64,000 nucleotides of DNA from Dyadobacter linearis (lineage in GTDB: Bacteria > Bacteroidota > Bacteroidia > Cytophagales > Spirosomataceae), in the NCBI RefSeq assembly GCF_907165045.1, contig NZ_CAJRAU010000004.1:124001-188000 (forward strand), written 5' to 3'. The position numbers and the translations under genes are program-made. Below are positions 9,138 to 18,112 of this stretch, in pieces. Under the pieces are notes generated by a model. It ran no database searches, had not been told where the DNA came from, and was given only the letters and a program-made list of their open reading frames with translations. The first letter of the stretch is position 1, and each line of letters begins with the position of its first letter.

Positions 9138-12095
9138 ATGAACCCAGTATCCCAATTCCAGTTTAATACCCTCCGCAGGGACTTTGAAGGCGAGCTTTAT
9201 TTTGATGATTCTACATTACATAAGGCCCAAAAGTCCATTTACGCTACCGATGCATCGGTTTATCAGGAATTGCCGGTTGCGGTCGCACTGCCACTTAATG
9301 TGCAGGATATCAAGTTATTAATTGCATTTGCCAAAACGAATAAGGTAACATTGATTCCAAGAGCTGCGGGAACGTCGCTGGCGGGGCAGGTTGTCGGGAA
9401 GGGAATTGTGGTTGATATTTCGAAGCATTTTAACAAGATACTGGAAGTTAATAAAGAGGAAAAATGGGTGCGCGTGCAGCCGGGCGTGATCCGCGACGAC
9501 CTGAATAAATACCTGGCGCCTTACGGATTATTGTTCGGACCTGAAACTTCCACGGCAAGCCGCGCGATGATCGGCGGCATGATCGGTAACAATTCCTGCG
9601 GGCTACATTCCATTACCTGGGGCGATACGAGGGGAAATTTACTGGAAGTAACAGCGCTGCTTTCGGACGGGCAGGAAGTGAATTTTTCCAACCACTCTGT
9701 TTCTGAATATACCAAAAGAATTACCGACAAGGAGCTAAAAAGTGAGCGGAAAAAGGCGATTGTGGCAGGTATGTTCGGGCTGATATCCAATCCGGTCGAT
9801 CAGGATCTAATTAAAAAACAGTTTCCCAAATCAACAGTAACGCGCCGGAACTCAGGTTATGCACTCGATGCGCTGGTGCGGCATTTCGAAGTTGGCAATA
9901 TCAATCTCTGCAACCTGATCGCGGGTTCGGAAGGTACTTTGTGCTTTGTTACCGAGGCCAAACTGTCATTGGTGGATGTGCCGCCAGCTTCTGTCGGTGT
10001 CATTTGTGTGCATACCAATTCTGTCGCAGAAGCCTTGCACGCCAATCAGATCGCGATGCAGCTGAATCCCAAAGCTTCCGAGCTGGTGGATAAGTATATC
10101 ATGGATTTCACCAAAGACCACACCATTTATTCGCAGAACCGTTTTTTCATGCAGGGCGACCCTGCTGCATTATTATTGGTTGAATTTTGGGGGAATACTA
10201 ATGAAGAAGTTGAAGCGCAAGCCCGTACGCTGACAACTGAATTAGTTGCGAAGGGGCTGGGCTATGCATATCCTCTATTGTTTGGAAGTGATGCAGCGGC
10301 GGCGTGGGATATTCGAAAAGCAGGGTTGGGGCTGATCCGAAACCTGCCCGGCGACACGCAGCCTGTGAATCTGATCGAGGATTGTGCGGTGGCGGTGGAA
10401 GATCTGCCGGCTTATATTGAAGAAGTGGAATCGCTGCTGCGCTCACATAATCTGCACGCTTCCTATTATGCACATGCCGGCGCGGGCGAGCTGCACGTGG
10501 AGCCAATGATCAATCTGAAAACATCCGAGGGGAAGGCACTTTTCAGACAAGTGCTGGCAGATACGGCTGTTTTAGTCAAAAAATACAATGGCGCGCTTTC
10601 CGGCGAGCACGGCGACGGGCGGTTACGAGGAGAGTTCATTCCGTTTATGATGGGCGGTGAGGTGTACGAAATGTTCCGGCAGGTGAAGCGGATCTGGGAC
10701 CCGGATGGGATATTTAATGCAAATAAAATCGTAGATACCCCGCCGATGAACGAATTCCTGCGTTACGAGCAGGATAAACCGCAGCCGGAAATCAAGACTA
10801 TTTTTGATTTTAGTAAGCAGGAAGGAATATTGCGCTTAGCCGAAAAGTGCAGTGGATCTGGCGATTGTCGGAAAACGGAGCTGACGGGCGGTACGATGTG
10901 CCCCAGCTATATGGCGACCCGCCGCGAGAGGGATACCACCCGCGCCCGCGCCAATATCCTGCGCCAATATTTTACACCTTCTAATAAAAAAGAGAAAATA
11001 GAAGCCAGCCAGGAAATGGTAAGAGAGATTCTTGATCTGTGCCTTTCGTGCAAAGGCTGTAAGTCGGAATGTCCGTCGAGTGTGGATATCGGGAAAATGA
11101 AGGCGGAGTTTACACAGCAATACTATGAAACGCATGGTATTCCGATGCGCAGCAAGCTCATCGCGAATTTTTCCAAACAGATGAAACTGGCTTCTATTGC
11201 TCCCTGGGCATTTAATGGCGTTTTTGGTCAGCCTGCGTTGCGGAAAGTAGCAAACAAAGTGATCGGTTTTCATCCCGAAAGGTCGATGCCGGTATTAGCT
11301 TCGCAAACTTTATCGAGCTGGTGGCAGAAGCGTAAAAAGTTAATTAATACAAGTCAGCAGATCGGGAAAGTGTACTTGTTCTGTGATGAATTTACCAATT
11401 ATAATGATGTTGAAATAGGTAAAAAGGCCGTGGAATTGCTGGAAGCGTTGGGTTATGAGGTTATTTTTCCAAAACACACAGAATCGGGCCGCTCTTATTT
11501 GTCCAAAGGTTTTGTAAAAGAAGCGCAGAAGCTGGCGATCGAAAATGTCAGTTTATTAAAAGATAAAATCACCTACGAAACGCCGCTGATCGGTATTGAA
11601 CCTTCTGCAATTCTTTCTTTCAGGGATGAATATATTGATCTGGTTCCTGAAAGTCAGCGCGCCGAAGCAGAACGGATTTCTGCAAATGCATTGCTTTTTG
11701 AAGAATTCATAGCCAGGGAAATTGACTCAAAACGTATTAACAAGACCGTTTTTACACAAAAAAAGCAGCTCATCAAGCTGCATGGACATTGTCACCAAAA
11801 AGCATTATCGACCTTGTCTGCTTCCAAAAAAATGCTTTCCCTTCCCGAAAATTATCAAACCCAGCTGATACCCTCGGGCTGCTGCGGAATGGCGGGATCG
11901 TTTGGTTATGAAGAGGAGCATTACGATGTTTCCATGCAGATCGGTGAGTTGGTATTATTCCCAACTGTCCGCCAGCAGCCGGAAGATGTGATAATTGCCG
12001 CATCGGGAACCAGCTGCCGGCATCAGATCAAAGATGGTACGGGACGTAAAGCTAAACATCCCGTAGAGATCTTGTGGGAAGCATTGATCAGGTGA
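9138..12095 (+). CDS. FAD-linked dehydrogenase with C-terminal Fe-S/CCG domains (D-2-hydroxyacid type, YdiJ-like)
   Basis: A 985-residue fusion. Residues about 40-270 form a PCMH-type FAD-binding domain (RAAGTSLAGQ, GGMIGNNSCGLHS); a FAD-oxidase C-terminal domain follows with the substrate-site region SGEHGDGRLRGEF. Two ferredoxin-type clusters come next, CSGSGDC near residue 570 and CLSCKGCKSEC near 635, then a GlpC/HdrB-like CCG region with HGHCHQKAL near 885 and PSGCCGMAGS near 914. This architecture is shared with E. coli YdiJ and other D-2-hydroxyacid dehydrogenases that feed electrons to the respiratory chain; the exact acid (2-hydroxyglutarate, lactate, glycolate) cannot be read from sequence. 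A TTG at 9099 lies in frame upstream, but the ATG at 9138 gives the usual N-terminus. Confidence 0.88.
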   Translation: MNPVSQFQFNTLRRDFEGELYFDDSTLHKAQKSIYATDASVYQELPVAVALPLNVQDIKLLIAFAKTNKVTLIPRAAGTSLAGQVVGKGIVVDISKHFNKILEVNKEEKWVRVQPGVIRDDLNKYLAPYGLLFGPETSTASRAMIGGMIGNNSCGLHSITWGDTRGNLLEVTALLSDGQEVNFSNHSVSEYTKRITDKELKSERKKAIVAGMFGLISNPVDQDLIKKQFPKSTVTRRNSGYALDALVRHFEVGNINLCNLIAGSEGTLCFVTEAKLSLVDVPPASVGVICVHTNSVAEALHANQIAMQLNPKASELVDKYIMDFTKDHTIYSQNRFFMQGDPAALLLVEFWGNTNEEVEAQARTLTTELVAKGLGYAYPLLFGSDAAAAWDIRKAGLGLIRNLPGDTQPVNLIEDCAVAVEDLPAYIEEVESLLRSHNLHASYYAHAGAGELHVEPMINLKTSEGKALFRQVLADTAVLVKKYNGALSGEHGDGRLRGEFIPFMMGGEVYEMFRQVKRIWDPDGIFNANKIVDTPPMNEFLRYEQDKPQPEIKTIFDFSKQEGILRLAEKCSGSGDCRKTELTGGTMCPSYMATRRERDTTRARANILRQYFTPSNKKEKIEASQEMVREILDLCLSCKGCKSECPSSVDIGKMKAEFTQQYYETHGIPMRSKLIANFSKQMKLASIAPWAFNGVFGQPALRKVANKVIGFHPERSMPVLASQTLSSWWQKRKKLINTSQQIGKVYLFCDEFTNYNDVEIGKKAVELLEALGYEVIFPKHTESGRSYLSKGFVKEAQKLAIENVSLLKDKITYETPLIGIEPSAILSFRDEYIDLVPESQRAEAERISANALLFEEFIAREIDSKRINKTVFTQKKQLIKLHGHCHQKALSTLSASKKMLSLPENYQTQLIPSGCCGMAGSFGYEEEHYDVSMQIGELVLFPTVRQQPEDVIIAASGTSCRHQIKDGTGRKAKHPVEILWEALIR

Positions 12096-12096
12096 C

Positions 12097-12348
12097 CTAT
12101 TTCGTGCCTCTCACATGCTCCATCATCGTATCCGAGCGCATTCTGCCCGCAGTATCCGAAGCCGCTGAATCTGCTACCGGGACACTTTCAGAAGGGGTTT
12201 CTGCTTCCTGAAAGTTTTCATTGTGATTGAAAAACCCGCCCCAGAACGCAATTATCATCAATACTACACCGACTCCAAGGATCCATTTCCACACATTCTT
12301 GGTGTTTTTGGTAGCTCTTGCTTCTTTATCTGTTTCCTTATTATCCAT
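12097..12348 (-). CDS. Small single-helix membrane protein of unknown function
   Basis: An 83-residue protein with a charged N-terminus (MDNKETDKEARATKNTK), one hydrophobic helix (WKWILGVGVVLMIIAFWGGFF, roughly residues 20-40) and a polar, Ser/Asp/Glu-rich tail. I do not recognise a family. It converges with the large dehydrogenase gene, the two stops being 1 bp apart, and has no obvious operon partner. Coding potential is supported by the clean membrane-helix layout with a positive inside flank, but not by homology that I can name. Confidence 0.6.
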   Translation of the reverse strand: MDNKETDKEARATKNTKNVWKWILGVGVVLMIIAFWGGFFNHNENFQEAETPSESVPVADSAASDTAGRMRSDTMMEHVRGTK

Positions 12349-12556
12349 GGTTCACTGATTTAGTTTGATAAAGTGGCTACCATTTTTATACCAACCGCAA
12401 AAACAGCGCTGAGCGGCCATTTATATAACATTGTGTTGATAAAATTTCCCCAAACCAAGTACCTGAAATAAAATGTAATAAAACGGCTAAGTTTGGTGTT
12501 AGCATAGTTGGAATTTAGTCTCGACGGCGTTTTCTATTACATTAAGCCATATTTTC

Positions 12557-13297
12557 ATGAAGATTACTCACATCCTCCGCGCACTGCTCATTTGCTGTTT
12601 TGCATTTATTTACACTCAGGGTTTAGCACAAAATACAAGAAGTTTTCTCTCGGTGACAGCTGGTTACAGTTTGCCTGTCGGCGAACTCGCACGGGAAAAA
12701 CTAGATGACCCTTTTGCCGGACTAACCGGTTCGGGATACTTTGGGCAGGCTAATTTCGATTTTCGTCTATCACGCGGTTTCGGTTTGCGCGCCTCGGGAA
12801 GTATGAACCTCAATACGACCATGTCCGAGCCGATTGTGGATAAAGCGAATTCTTATGCACAGGTTTTAGGTGAAACTTTCCTGTGGGACGCCAAAGTTTC
12901 AAAATGGAAGCTGAATGCATTGATGATCGGGCCAGCATTCTACATTAATATGGGCCGCGCGCAGTTCGAGGTGCACGGTCAGGTCGGAAAAGTTTGGGCC
13001 GATTCTCCGTCTGTTAATCTGGTAGGCCTGGCAGAAGGTGGTGGAGAGCCGATCACCGTTGATCTTAAACCGGCATCTACTTCGGCAATAGGATTGGCCG
13101 GCGGCGCGAGTTTACGTTTACCGATCGTCGGAAATCTGTTTTTTCAGTTGAGCGGCGACGTGATCGGTGCAGAGGCTGAGATAAAAGATGTGACGATCAG
13201 GGCGGTACGAGGCAATTTCAATTTTGAGGAATCGGTAAGTGAAAAGCGATTTATCGGCGTAGTGAACGTGGGAGCAGGGTTAGGTATCGCTTTCTAA
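12557..13297 (+). CDS. Small outer-membrane beta-barrel protein
   Basis: A 246-residue protein with a signal peptide (ALLICCFAFIYTQGLAQ) followed by alternating hydrophobic/polar strands rich in Gly and aromatic residues, such as SVTAGYSLPVGEL, GYFGQANFDFRLS and VNVGAGLGIAF at the very C-terminus. This pattern fits an outer membrane beta-barrel of the OmpA/OmpW size class. No binding site or specific family is recognisable. It is monocistronic, ending at a strong terminator just ahead of thrA. A possible -7 element TAAGTTTG lies at 12488-12495. Confidence 0.7.
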   Translation: MKITHILRALLICCFAFIYTQGLAQNTRSFLSVTAGYSLPVGELAREKLDDPFAGLTGSGYFGQANFDFRLSRGFGLRASGSMNLNTTMSEPIVDKANSYAQVLGETFLWDAKVSKWKLNALMIGPAFYINMGRAQFEVHGQVGKVWADSPSVNLVGLAEGGGEPITVDLKPASTSAIGLAGGASLRLPIVGNLFFQLSGDVIGAEAEIKDVTIRAVRGNFNFEESVSEKRFIGVVNVGAGLGIAF

Positions 13298-13318
13298 ATT
13301 TTTGATATTCAATATATA

Positions 13319-13357
13319 GACCGGCGGGGCGCTACAATGCCCTGCCGGTCTTTTTTT
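13319..13357 (+). terminator. Intrinsic terminator after the outer-membrane protein gene
   Basis: A 12-bp stem GACCGGCGGGGC / GCCCTGCCGGTC (one G-T pair) with an 8-base loop, followed by TTTTTTTG. A TATATTTG element at 13362-13369, resembling the Bacteroidota -7 box, begins only a few bases after the T-run and could serve the thr operon; I see no good -33 TTTG for it. Confidence 0.85.
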
Positions 13358-13431
13358 GTTTTATATTTGCGTCCTGTTCAAAAACGGCCTTTTCAGGCTG
13401 GAAATCAAAGTGTATTCGAATATTGCATTCA

Positions 13432-15888
13432 ATGAAGGTTCTTAAATTTGGCGGTACTTCTGTCGGTTCGGTTGACAGTATCAAGACAGTAATTAATATC
13501 CTCGAAGAAAACCTGGCGAAAGGCGAGCGTTTTGCGGTCGTGTTTTCTGCGATGGGCGGGGTAACCAACCGTTTGATCGAGATTGGGAAAATGGCAGCTT
13601 CCGGCAATCCTGACTACATCGAATTCCTGAAAGGAGTGGAGGAAAGGCATTTTGCGATCGTCAGGGGATTAATACCTGTGAAAAGTCAGAGCAGCACTTT
13701 TGCGGCGGTAAGGGGACTTTTTAACGAACTGGAAGATATATTAAGAGGTGTTTCCTGGATCAAGGAGCTTTCCGAGCGCACTTTGGATCTGATTATGAGT
13801 TTTGGGGAAAGGTTATCTACGATGGTGATCACTGAAATCCTGAAATCGAAAGGAATAGCCGCCGAATTTTGCGACGCCCGCCAGATTATCCATACCAACG
13901 CTACGTATGGAATGGGTGACGTCAATTTTGAAATAACCAATAAACAGATACTCGAATACTTCGCTAAAAACGCTGCATTACAATGCGTTACAGGTTTTAT
14001 CGCCTCTACTGCCGAAGGTGTGACAACTACGTTGGGAAGAGGAGGATCTGACTTTACCGCGTCGATTCTTGGCGCGGCGCTGGATGCGGAAGCGATTGAG
14101 ATCTGGACGGATGTGGATGGTATGATGACCGCCGATCCGCGCAAGGTGACCAATGCATTTACGATACCTTCGATCTCCTATGCCGAGGCGATGGAACTTT
14201 CGCATTTCGGTGCGAAGGTGATTTATCCACCTAGTTTGCAGCCTGCATTTGCCAAAAATATCACGTTGAAAGTTCTTAATACCTTCAATACCGACTTTGA
14301 AGGCACTTATGTACAAAAGGCAGCGAACGGTAAGGAATATGCGATCACGGGGATTTCGTCCATTGATGAAATTGCATTGGTAAATATTCAGGGTAGCGGA
14401 ATGATCGGTGTGGCTGGGATCTCGGGTCGTTTATTTACTGCGCTTTCCAACAATGCGATCAGCGTGATCCTGATCTCGCAGGCTTCTTCCGAGCATTCGA
14501 TCTGCTTTTCTATTGACCCAAAAAACGCTCAAAAGGCAAGTGAGGTATTGGAAAAGGAATTTGCGACTGAGATCAGCCTGGGACATATTGACAGCATTTC
14601 CATCGAGAAAAATCTGTCCATTATCGCGATAGTGGGTGAGGGAATGAAAAAGAGCACCGGCGTTTCGGGTAAGCTGTTTTCGGTATTGGGTAAAAACGGT
14701 ATCAATGTAGTAGCGACCGCGCAGGGTTCTTCGGAGTTGAATATATCGGTCGTGATTGCGAAAAGTGACTTGTCGAAGGCTTTGAATGCGATTCACGGCG
14801 TATTCTTCCAGTCCGAAACGCGCTCGCTGAACTTGTTTATAGTAGGCGTAGGGTTGATCGGCAGTACTTTAATCGAACAGGTAAGGAACCAGACGCAATA
14901 CTTGCGTACGGAAAAATTTCTGAATCTGAATATCGCGGGATTGTCTAACACCAAAAAAATGCTGCTGGATATCGACGGAATCAAACCTGAAAACTGGCGC
15001 GACCGGGTGATGGACGAAGGCGTTAAAACCAATCTGCCTGCATTTGTACAGCGCATGATCGAGCTCAACCTGCCAAACAGCGTTTTTGTAGATTGTACCT
15101 CGGACAAAGATATTGTTCAATATTACCAGATATTGCTGGATGCGAGTATTTCGGTAGTAACCCCAAATAAAGTTGCCAATTCAGGCTCGTATTCTGAATA
15201 CGTTTCACTGCAAAGAACTGCGCTGCAACGCGGGGTTAAGTTCCTGTACGAGACCAATGTAGGAGCGGGTTTGCCGATTATCAATACGATCCAGGGGCTA
15301 ATGGCGAGTGGCGACAAATTCCTTAAAATAGAGGCAATTCTATCTGGTACCTTGTCTTATATATTCAATAATTTCAGTTCCGAAAATCGCTTTGTGGATG
15401 TAGTGAAAGAAGCGAAGGCAAAAGGTTTCACCGAGCCCGATCCGCGCGACGATCTGAGCGGGGCGGATGTAGGGAGGAAGATATTGATCCTGGCGAGAGA
15501 AGTAGGAGTGCCGCTGGAACCTGAAGAAATTAAAATTTCACAGATACTGCCCGGAAACTGCCTGAATGCGCCAACGGTCGATGCTTTCTTTAAAGAACTT
15601 GAAATTTCAAACAACTACTTTGCTGAGAACCAGGCTAATGCAGAAGCGAATGGAGAAAAGCTGCGCTACATCGCGACGCTTGAAAACGGAAAAGCCAGCA
15701 TCGAATTGAAAACCGTCGACTCGTCGCACCCGTTTTACAACTTATCCGGCAGCGACAATATCATCTCATTCACCACAGAACGTTACAAAGACCGCCCGCT
15801 AGTAATTAAAGGCCCCGGCGCAGGAGCAGAAGTAACCGCCTCCGGCGTTTTCGCCGACATTATGAGTATCAGTAGCTATTTGGGGTAA
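13432..15888 (+). CDS. thrA: Bifunctional aspartate kinase / homoserine dehydrogenase
   Basis: An 818-residue enzyme that catalyses the first and third steps of threonine and methionine synthesis. The kinase half opens with MKVLKFGGTSVGSVD and carries GRGGSDFTASILGAALDA; two ACT-type regulatory segments follow (about residues 305-455), where threonine would bind for feedback control. The dehydrogenase half has the NAD(P) loop GVGLIGSTL near residue 471, VVTPNKVAN near 575 and the active-site region TEPDPRDDLSGADVGRK. Length matches E. coli ThrA (820). A TTG at 13423 lies just upstream, but ATG 13432 is the conserved start. It heads an operon with an MNT-HEPN pair and thrB. Confidence 0.96.
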   Translation: MKVLKFGGTSVGSVDSIKTVINILEENLAKGERFAVVFSAMGGVTNRLIEIGKMAASGNPDYIEFLKGVEERHFAIVRGLIPVKSQSSTFAAVRGLFNELEDILRGVSWIKELSERTLDLIMSFGERLSTMVITEILKSKGIAAEFCDARQIIHTNATYGMGDVNFEITNKQILEYFAKNAALQCVTGFIASTAEGVTTTLGRGGSDFTASILGAALDAEAIEIWTDVDGMMTADPRKVTNAFTIPSISYAEAMELSHFGAKVIYPPSLQPAFAKNITLKVLNTFNTDFEGTYVQKAANGKEYAITGISSIDEIALVNIQGSGMIGVAGISGRLFTALSNNAISVILISQASSEHSICFSIDPKNAQKASEVLEKEFATEISLGHIDSISIEKNLSIIAIVGEGMKKSTGVSGKLFSVLGKNGINVVATAQGSSELNISVVIAKSDLSKALNAIHGVFFQSETRSLNLFIVGVGLIGSTLIEQVRNQTQYLRTEKFLNLNIAGLSNTKKMLLDIDGIKPENWRDRVMDEGVKTNLPAFVQRMIELNLPNSVFVDCTSDKDIVQYYQILLDASISVVTPNKVANSGSYSEYVSLQRTALQRGVKFLYETNVGAGLPIINTIQGLMASGDKFLKIEAILSGTLSYIFNNFSSENRFVDVVKEAKAKGFTEPDPRDDLSGADVGRKILILAREVGVPLEPEEIKISQILPGNCLNAPTVDAFFKELEISNNYFAENQANAEANGEKLRYIATLENGKASIELKTVDSSHPFYNLSGSDNIISFTTERYKDRPLVIKGPGAGAEVTASGVFADIMSISSYLG

Positions 15889-15924
15889 TGTGTTAAATTG
15901 CATAGTATTCAGACGATTTGAACT

Positions 15925-16263
15925 ATGAGCAACAGGAAGGTTCCGGAATCGATATCAGCTTTGACACAGGAATTCGTCGCACGCGTAAGCGAGCTCTATG
16001 GTGAACGGCTTAATCAGGTGATTCTATTTGGTTCCTATGCACGAGGCGAACAACGTGAAGATTCCGATATCGACTACCTTGTTGTGTTAAATGATGAAGA
16101 GATAAAGTCTTTTGCCGAAATAAGCGTCCTTTCTCCGATTACCAGTGCTCTTGGTCTGAAATACAATTTATGGATTTCGGCAGTACCTTTCACAGTTAGA
16201 AAACTGCTGCCAGGCAATGCAATTTTAAGTTCTGAGATTCACAAAGATGGCATTGTCATATGA
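15925..16263 (+). CDS. MNT-type nucleotidyltransferase, putative antitoxin of a HEPN/MNT pair
   Basis: A 112-residue minimal nucleotidyltransferase. It has the complete signature GS-x10-DxD: Gly36-Ser37, then Asp48 and Asp50, in the segment LFGSYARGEQREDSDIDYLV. In the known HEPN/MNT (MntA-HepT type) systems this protein neutralises its HEPN partner by transferring AMP to it. The stop overlaps the start of the HEPN gene by 4 bp (ATGA), the classic coupling of such modules. It begins 36 bp after thrA on the same strand, so it is likely transcribed with the threonine operon. Base composition appears more AT-rich than in thrA, suggesting acquisition. Function is inferred from family knowledge. 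Confidence 0.85.
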   Translation: MSNRKVPESISALTQEFVARVSELYGERLNQVILFGSYARGEQREDSDIDYLVVLNDEEIKSFAEISVLSPITSALGLKYNLWISAVPFTVRKLLPGNAILSSEIHKDGIVI

Positions 16264-16652
16264 GTGAGGTTACTCTGGAAAAAATTCTCCAAAAAGTCGA
16301 AGACTGCTTGCAAGTAAGCCAATTATCTCTCGAAGAAGATCGAAATGAAGCATGCGTTAATCGCGCCTATTATGCGATGTTTCACAGCATTCAGGCTTTA
16401 CTCTTTGTTTCGAATGTCCAGGCTAAAACTCACGTCGGGTCACATACTAAGTTCCGTGAGCTGTTTATCAAGTCTGGGATTCTGAATATAGAATTAAATC
16501 TAATGTTACAGCGTGCATTTGAAAAGCGACAATTCAGCGACTATGATTACGATGAAGTGTTAAGCGATGACGCGCAAGAGTCGGTAGCAGATGCAGAACA
16601 ATTTGTTAATGCGACAATGCATTATTTAAAAGAAAACAATCATTTAAAGTGA
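16260..16652 (+). CDS. HEPN domain protein, putative toxin of a HEPN/MNT pair
   Basis: A 130-residue all-helical HEPN protein. The segment VNRAYYAMFHSIQALLF holds Arg35 and His42, giving an R-x6-H form of the HEPN RNase signature, followed by the usual THVGSHTKFRELFIKSG and RQFSDYDYD blocks. HEPN partners of MNT proteins are RNases or are silenced by AMPylation at a Tyr near the active site. It is coupled at both ends: 4 bp overlap with the MNT gene, and a GTGA overlap in which its stop shares bases with the GTG start of thrB. It is thus wedged inside the threonine operon. Confidence 0.85.
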   Translation: MSEVTLEKILQKVEDCLQVSQLSLEEDRNEACVNRAYYAMFHSIQALLFVSNVQAKTHVGSHTKFRELFIKSGILNIELNLMLQRAFEKRQFSDYDYDEVLSDDAQESVADAEQFVNATMHYLKENNHLK

Positions 16653-17584
16653 ATTTTGTAAAAGCTTTTGCCCCGGCTACGGTTGCTAATGTGGCTTGCG
16701 GGTTTGATATATTTGGTTTTGCGGTGAAGGAGCCGGGTGATACTGTGGAGTTGCGGCGGCGTGACGAGCCGGGCATTGTGATCACAGATATTACCGGCGA
16801 TGAAGGCAGGTTGCCTAGAAATGCAGAGAAGAATTCTGTGACGGGCGTAATGCTTTATTTGCTCAAACATCTTGGCATAACCGACTTCGGCTGCGAAGTG
16901 GTATTACATAAAAACATGCCGCTGGGCAGTGGAATGGGATCCAGCGCAGCCAGCGCAGTTGCCGGTGTGGTGGCGATTAACGAAATGCTGGGAAAACCGC
17001 TAACCAGACAGGAGCTACTGCCGTTTGCTATGGAAGGCGAAAGAATTGCCTCGGGCTCGGCACACGCAGATAATGTTGGTCCGTCGCTTTTGGGAGGATT
17101 TGTGGTGATCAGAAGTTACAATCCACTCGATATCTTCACGATTCCGGTGCCCGGTGATTTGTATTGTACGCTGGTTCATCCTGATATTGAGATCAATACG
17201 AAAGATGCCCGTTTTATTTTAAGAAATGAGGTTTCGCTTAAAAATACGATCGCTCAAATGGGGAATGTCGCCGGCTTGGTGGCTGGTTTGATGCAGGCCG
17301 ATTACGATCTGATTAGCCGCTCGATGGTGGATGTGATCATTGAGCCGGTTCGCTCGATTTTGATCCCGCAATTCAAGGAAGTGAAGCAGGCTGCGATCGA
17401 TCATGGGGCTCTGGGTTGCAGTATTTCTGGCTCTGGACCATCGTTATTCGCATTGAGCAGAGGTGTTGAAAATGCGCAAAAAGCCGGTGCAGCGATGAAA
17501 GACACATTTGCAGACGCTGGAATAGCATCTTCGCTGCATGTTTCTTCCATTAATCAGGGAGGCGCGGTAGTCCTTACGGAGTAA
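16649..17584 (+). CDS. thrB: Homoserine kinase
   Basis: A 311-residue GHMP kinase that phosphorylates homoserine in threonine synthesis. It opens MNFVKAFAPATVANVACGFD and has the ATP-binding motif PLGSGMGSSAASAVAG near residue 90 and a C-terminal GCSISGSGPSLFAL. The start is GTG at 16649, overlapping the HEPN stop by 4 bp; no ATG gives the conserved N-terminus, so translation is probably coupled to the inserted toxin gene. In related genomes thrA, thrB and thrC are usually adjacent; here thrC is not in the window and an IscA-type gene follows instead. Confidence 0.95.
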   Translation: MNFVKAFAPATVANVACGFDIFGFAVKEPGDTVELRRRDEPGIVITDITGDEGRLPRNAEKNSVTGVMLYLLKHLGITDFGCEVVLHKNMPLGSGMGSSAASAVAGVVAINEMLGKPLTRQELLPFAMEGERIASGSAHADNVGPSLLGGFVVIRSYNPLDIFTIPVPGDLYCTLVHPDIEINTKDARFILRNEVSLKNTIAQMGNVAGLVAGLMQADYDLISRSMVDVIIEPVRSILIPQFKEVKQAAIDHGALGCSISGSGPSLFALSRGVENAQKAGAAMKDTFADAGIASSLHVSSINQGGAVVLTE

Positions 17585-17660
17585 ACGCATTTTCTTTGTT
17601 ACGATGAACTTTCTCGAAGGTTTGAATTGTTTAAAAAGGTAGTTACAAAATTTAGAAATC

Positions 17661-17987
17661 ATGGTTACTGTAAGCGATACCGCCAAAAACAAAATTGTTG
17701 AACTCCGTACTGCAGATGGATTTGCTGACGATTATCAGATCCGCGTTGGCGTTTTGGGAGGTGGCTGTTCCGGTTTGACTTATAATCTGGAATTTAACTC
17801 AGATTCGAAGCCGACTGATATGATTTTCGAAGATAAAGGAGTGAAAATTATTGTTGACAAGAAAAGTTTGTTGTACCTGGCAGGCACTACGCTGGATTTC
17901 TCTGATGGGCTGAACGGTAAAGGTTTCCAGTTTGTGAATCCGAATGCGACCCGCACCTGTGGCTGCGGAGAGAGCTTTGCAGTATAA
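17661..17987 (+). CDS. A-type iron-sulfur cluster assembly/carrier protein (HesB/IscA family)
   Basis: A 108-residue protein with the three conserved cysteines of A-type carriers: one in GVLGGGCSGLTYNLEF and the pair in the C-terminal TRTCGCGESFAV. These ligate or transfer [2Fe-2S]/[4Fe-4S] clusters to apoproteins in the cytoplasm. Length and motif spacing are typical of IscA/ErpA/SufA; which subfamily cannot be decided. It lies 76 bp after thrB on the same strand and ends at a clear terminator, so it could be the last gene of the same transcript or have its own promoter. Confidence 0.92.
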   Translation: MVTVSDTAKNKIVELRTADGFADDYQIRVGVLGGGCSGLTYNLEFNSDSKPTDMIFEDKGVKIIVDKKSLLYLAGTTLDFSDGLNGKGFQFVNPNATRTCGCGESFAV

Positions 17988-18010
17988 ATATTAAAATATT
18001 TTATTTTTAA

Positions 18011-18048
18011 AAAACGCGCTTCGAAATTTGGAGCGCGTTTTTTTTATC
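18011..18048 (+). terminator. Intrinsic terminator after the IscA-type gene
   Basis: Stem AAAACGCGCT / AGCGCGTTTT at 18011-18020 and 18032-18041, 11-base loop, followed by more T residues. It is flanked by A- and T-runs and is likely bidirectional. Confidence 0.8.
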
Positions 18049-18112
18049 GTGTTGAATGGGCTTATTTTGCTAACGACTTTTATACACCACAGTACGTTTT
18101 TAACCAATTTGA

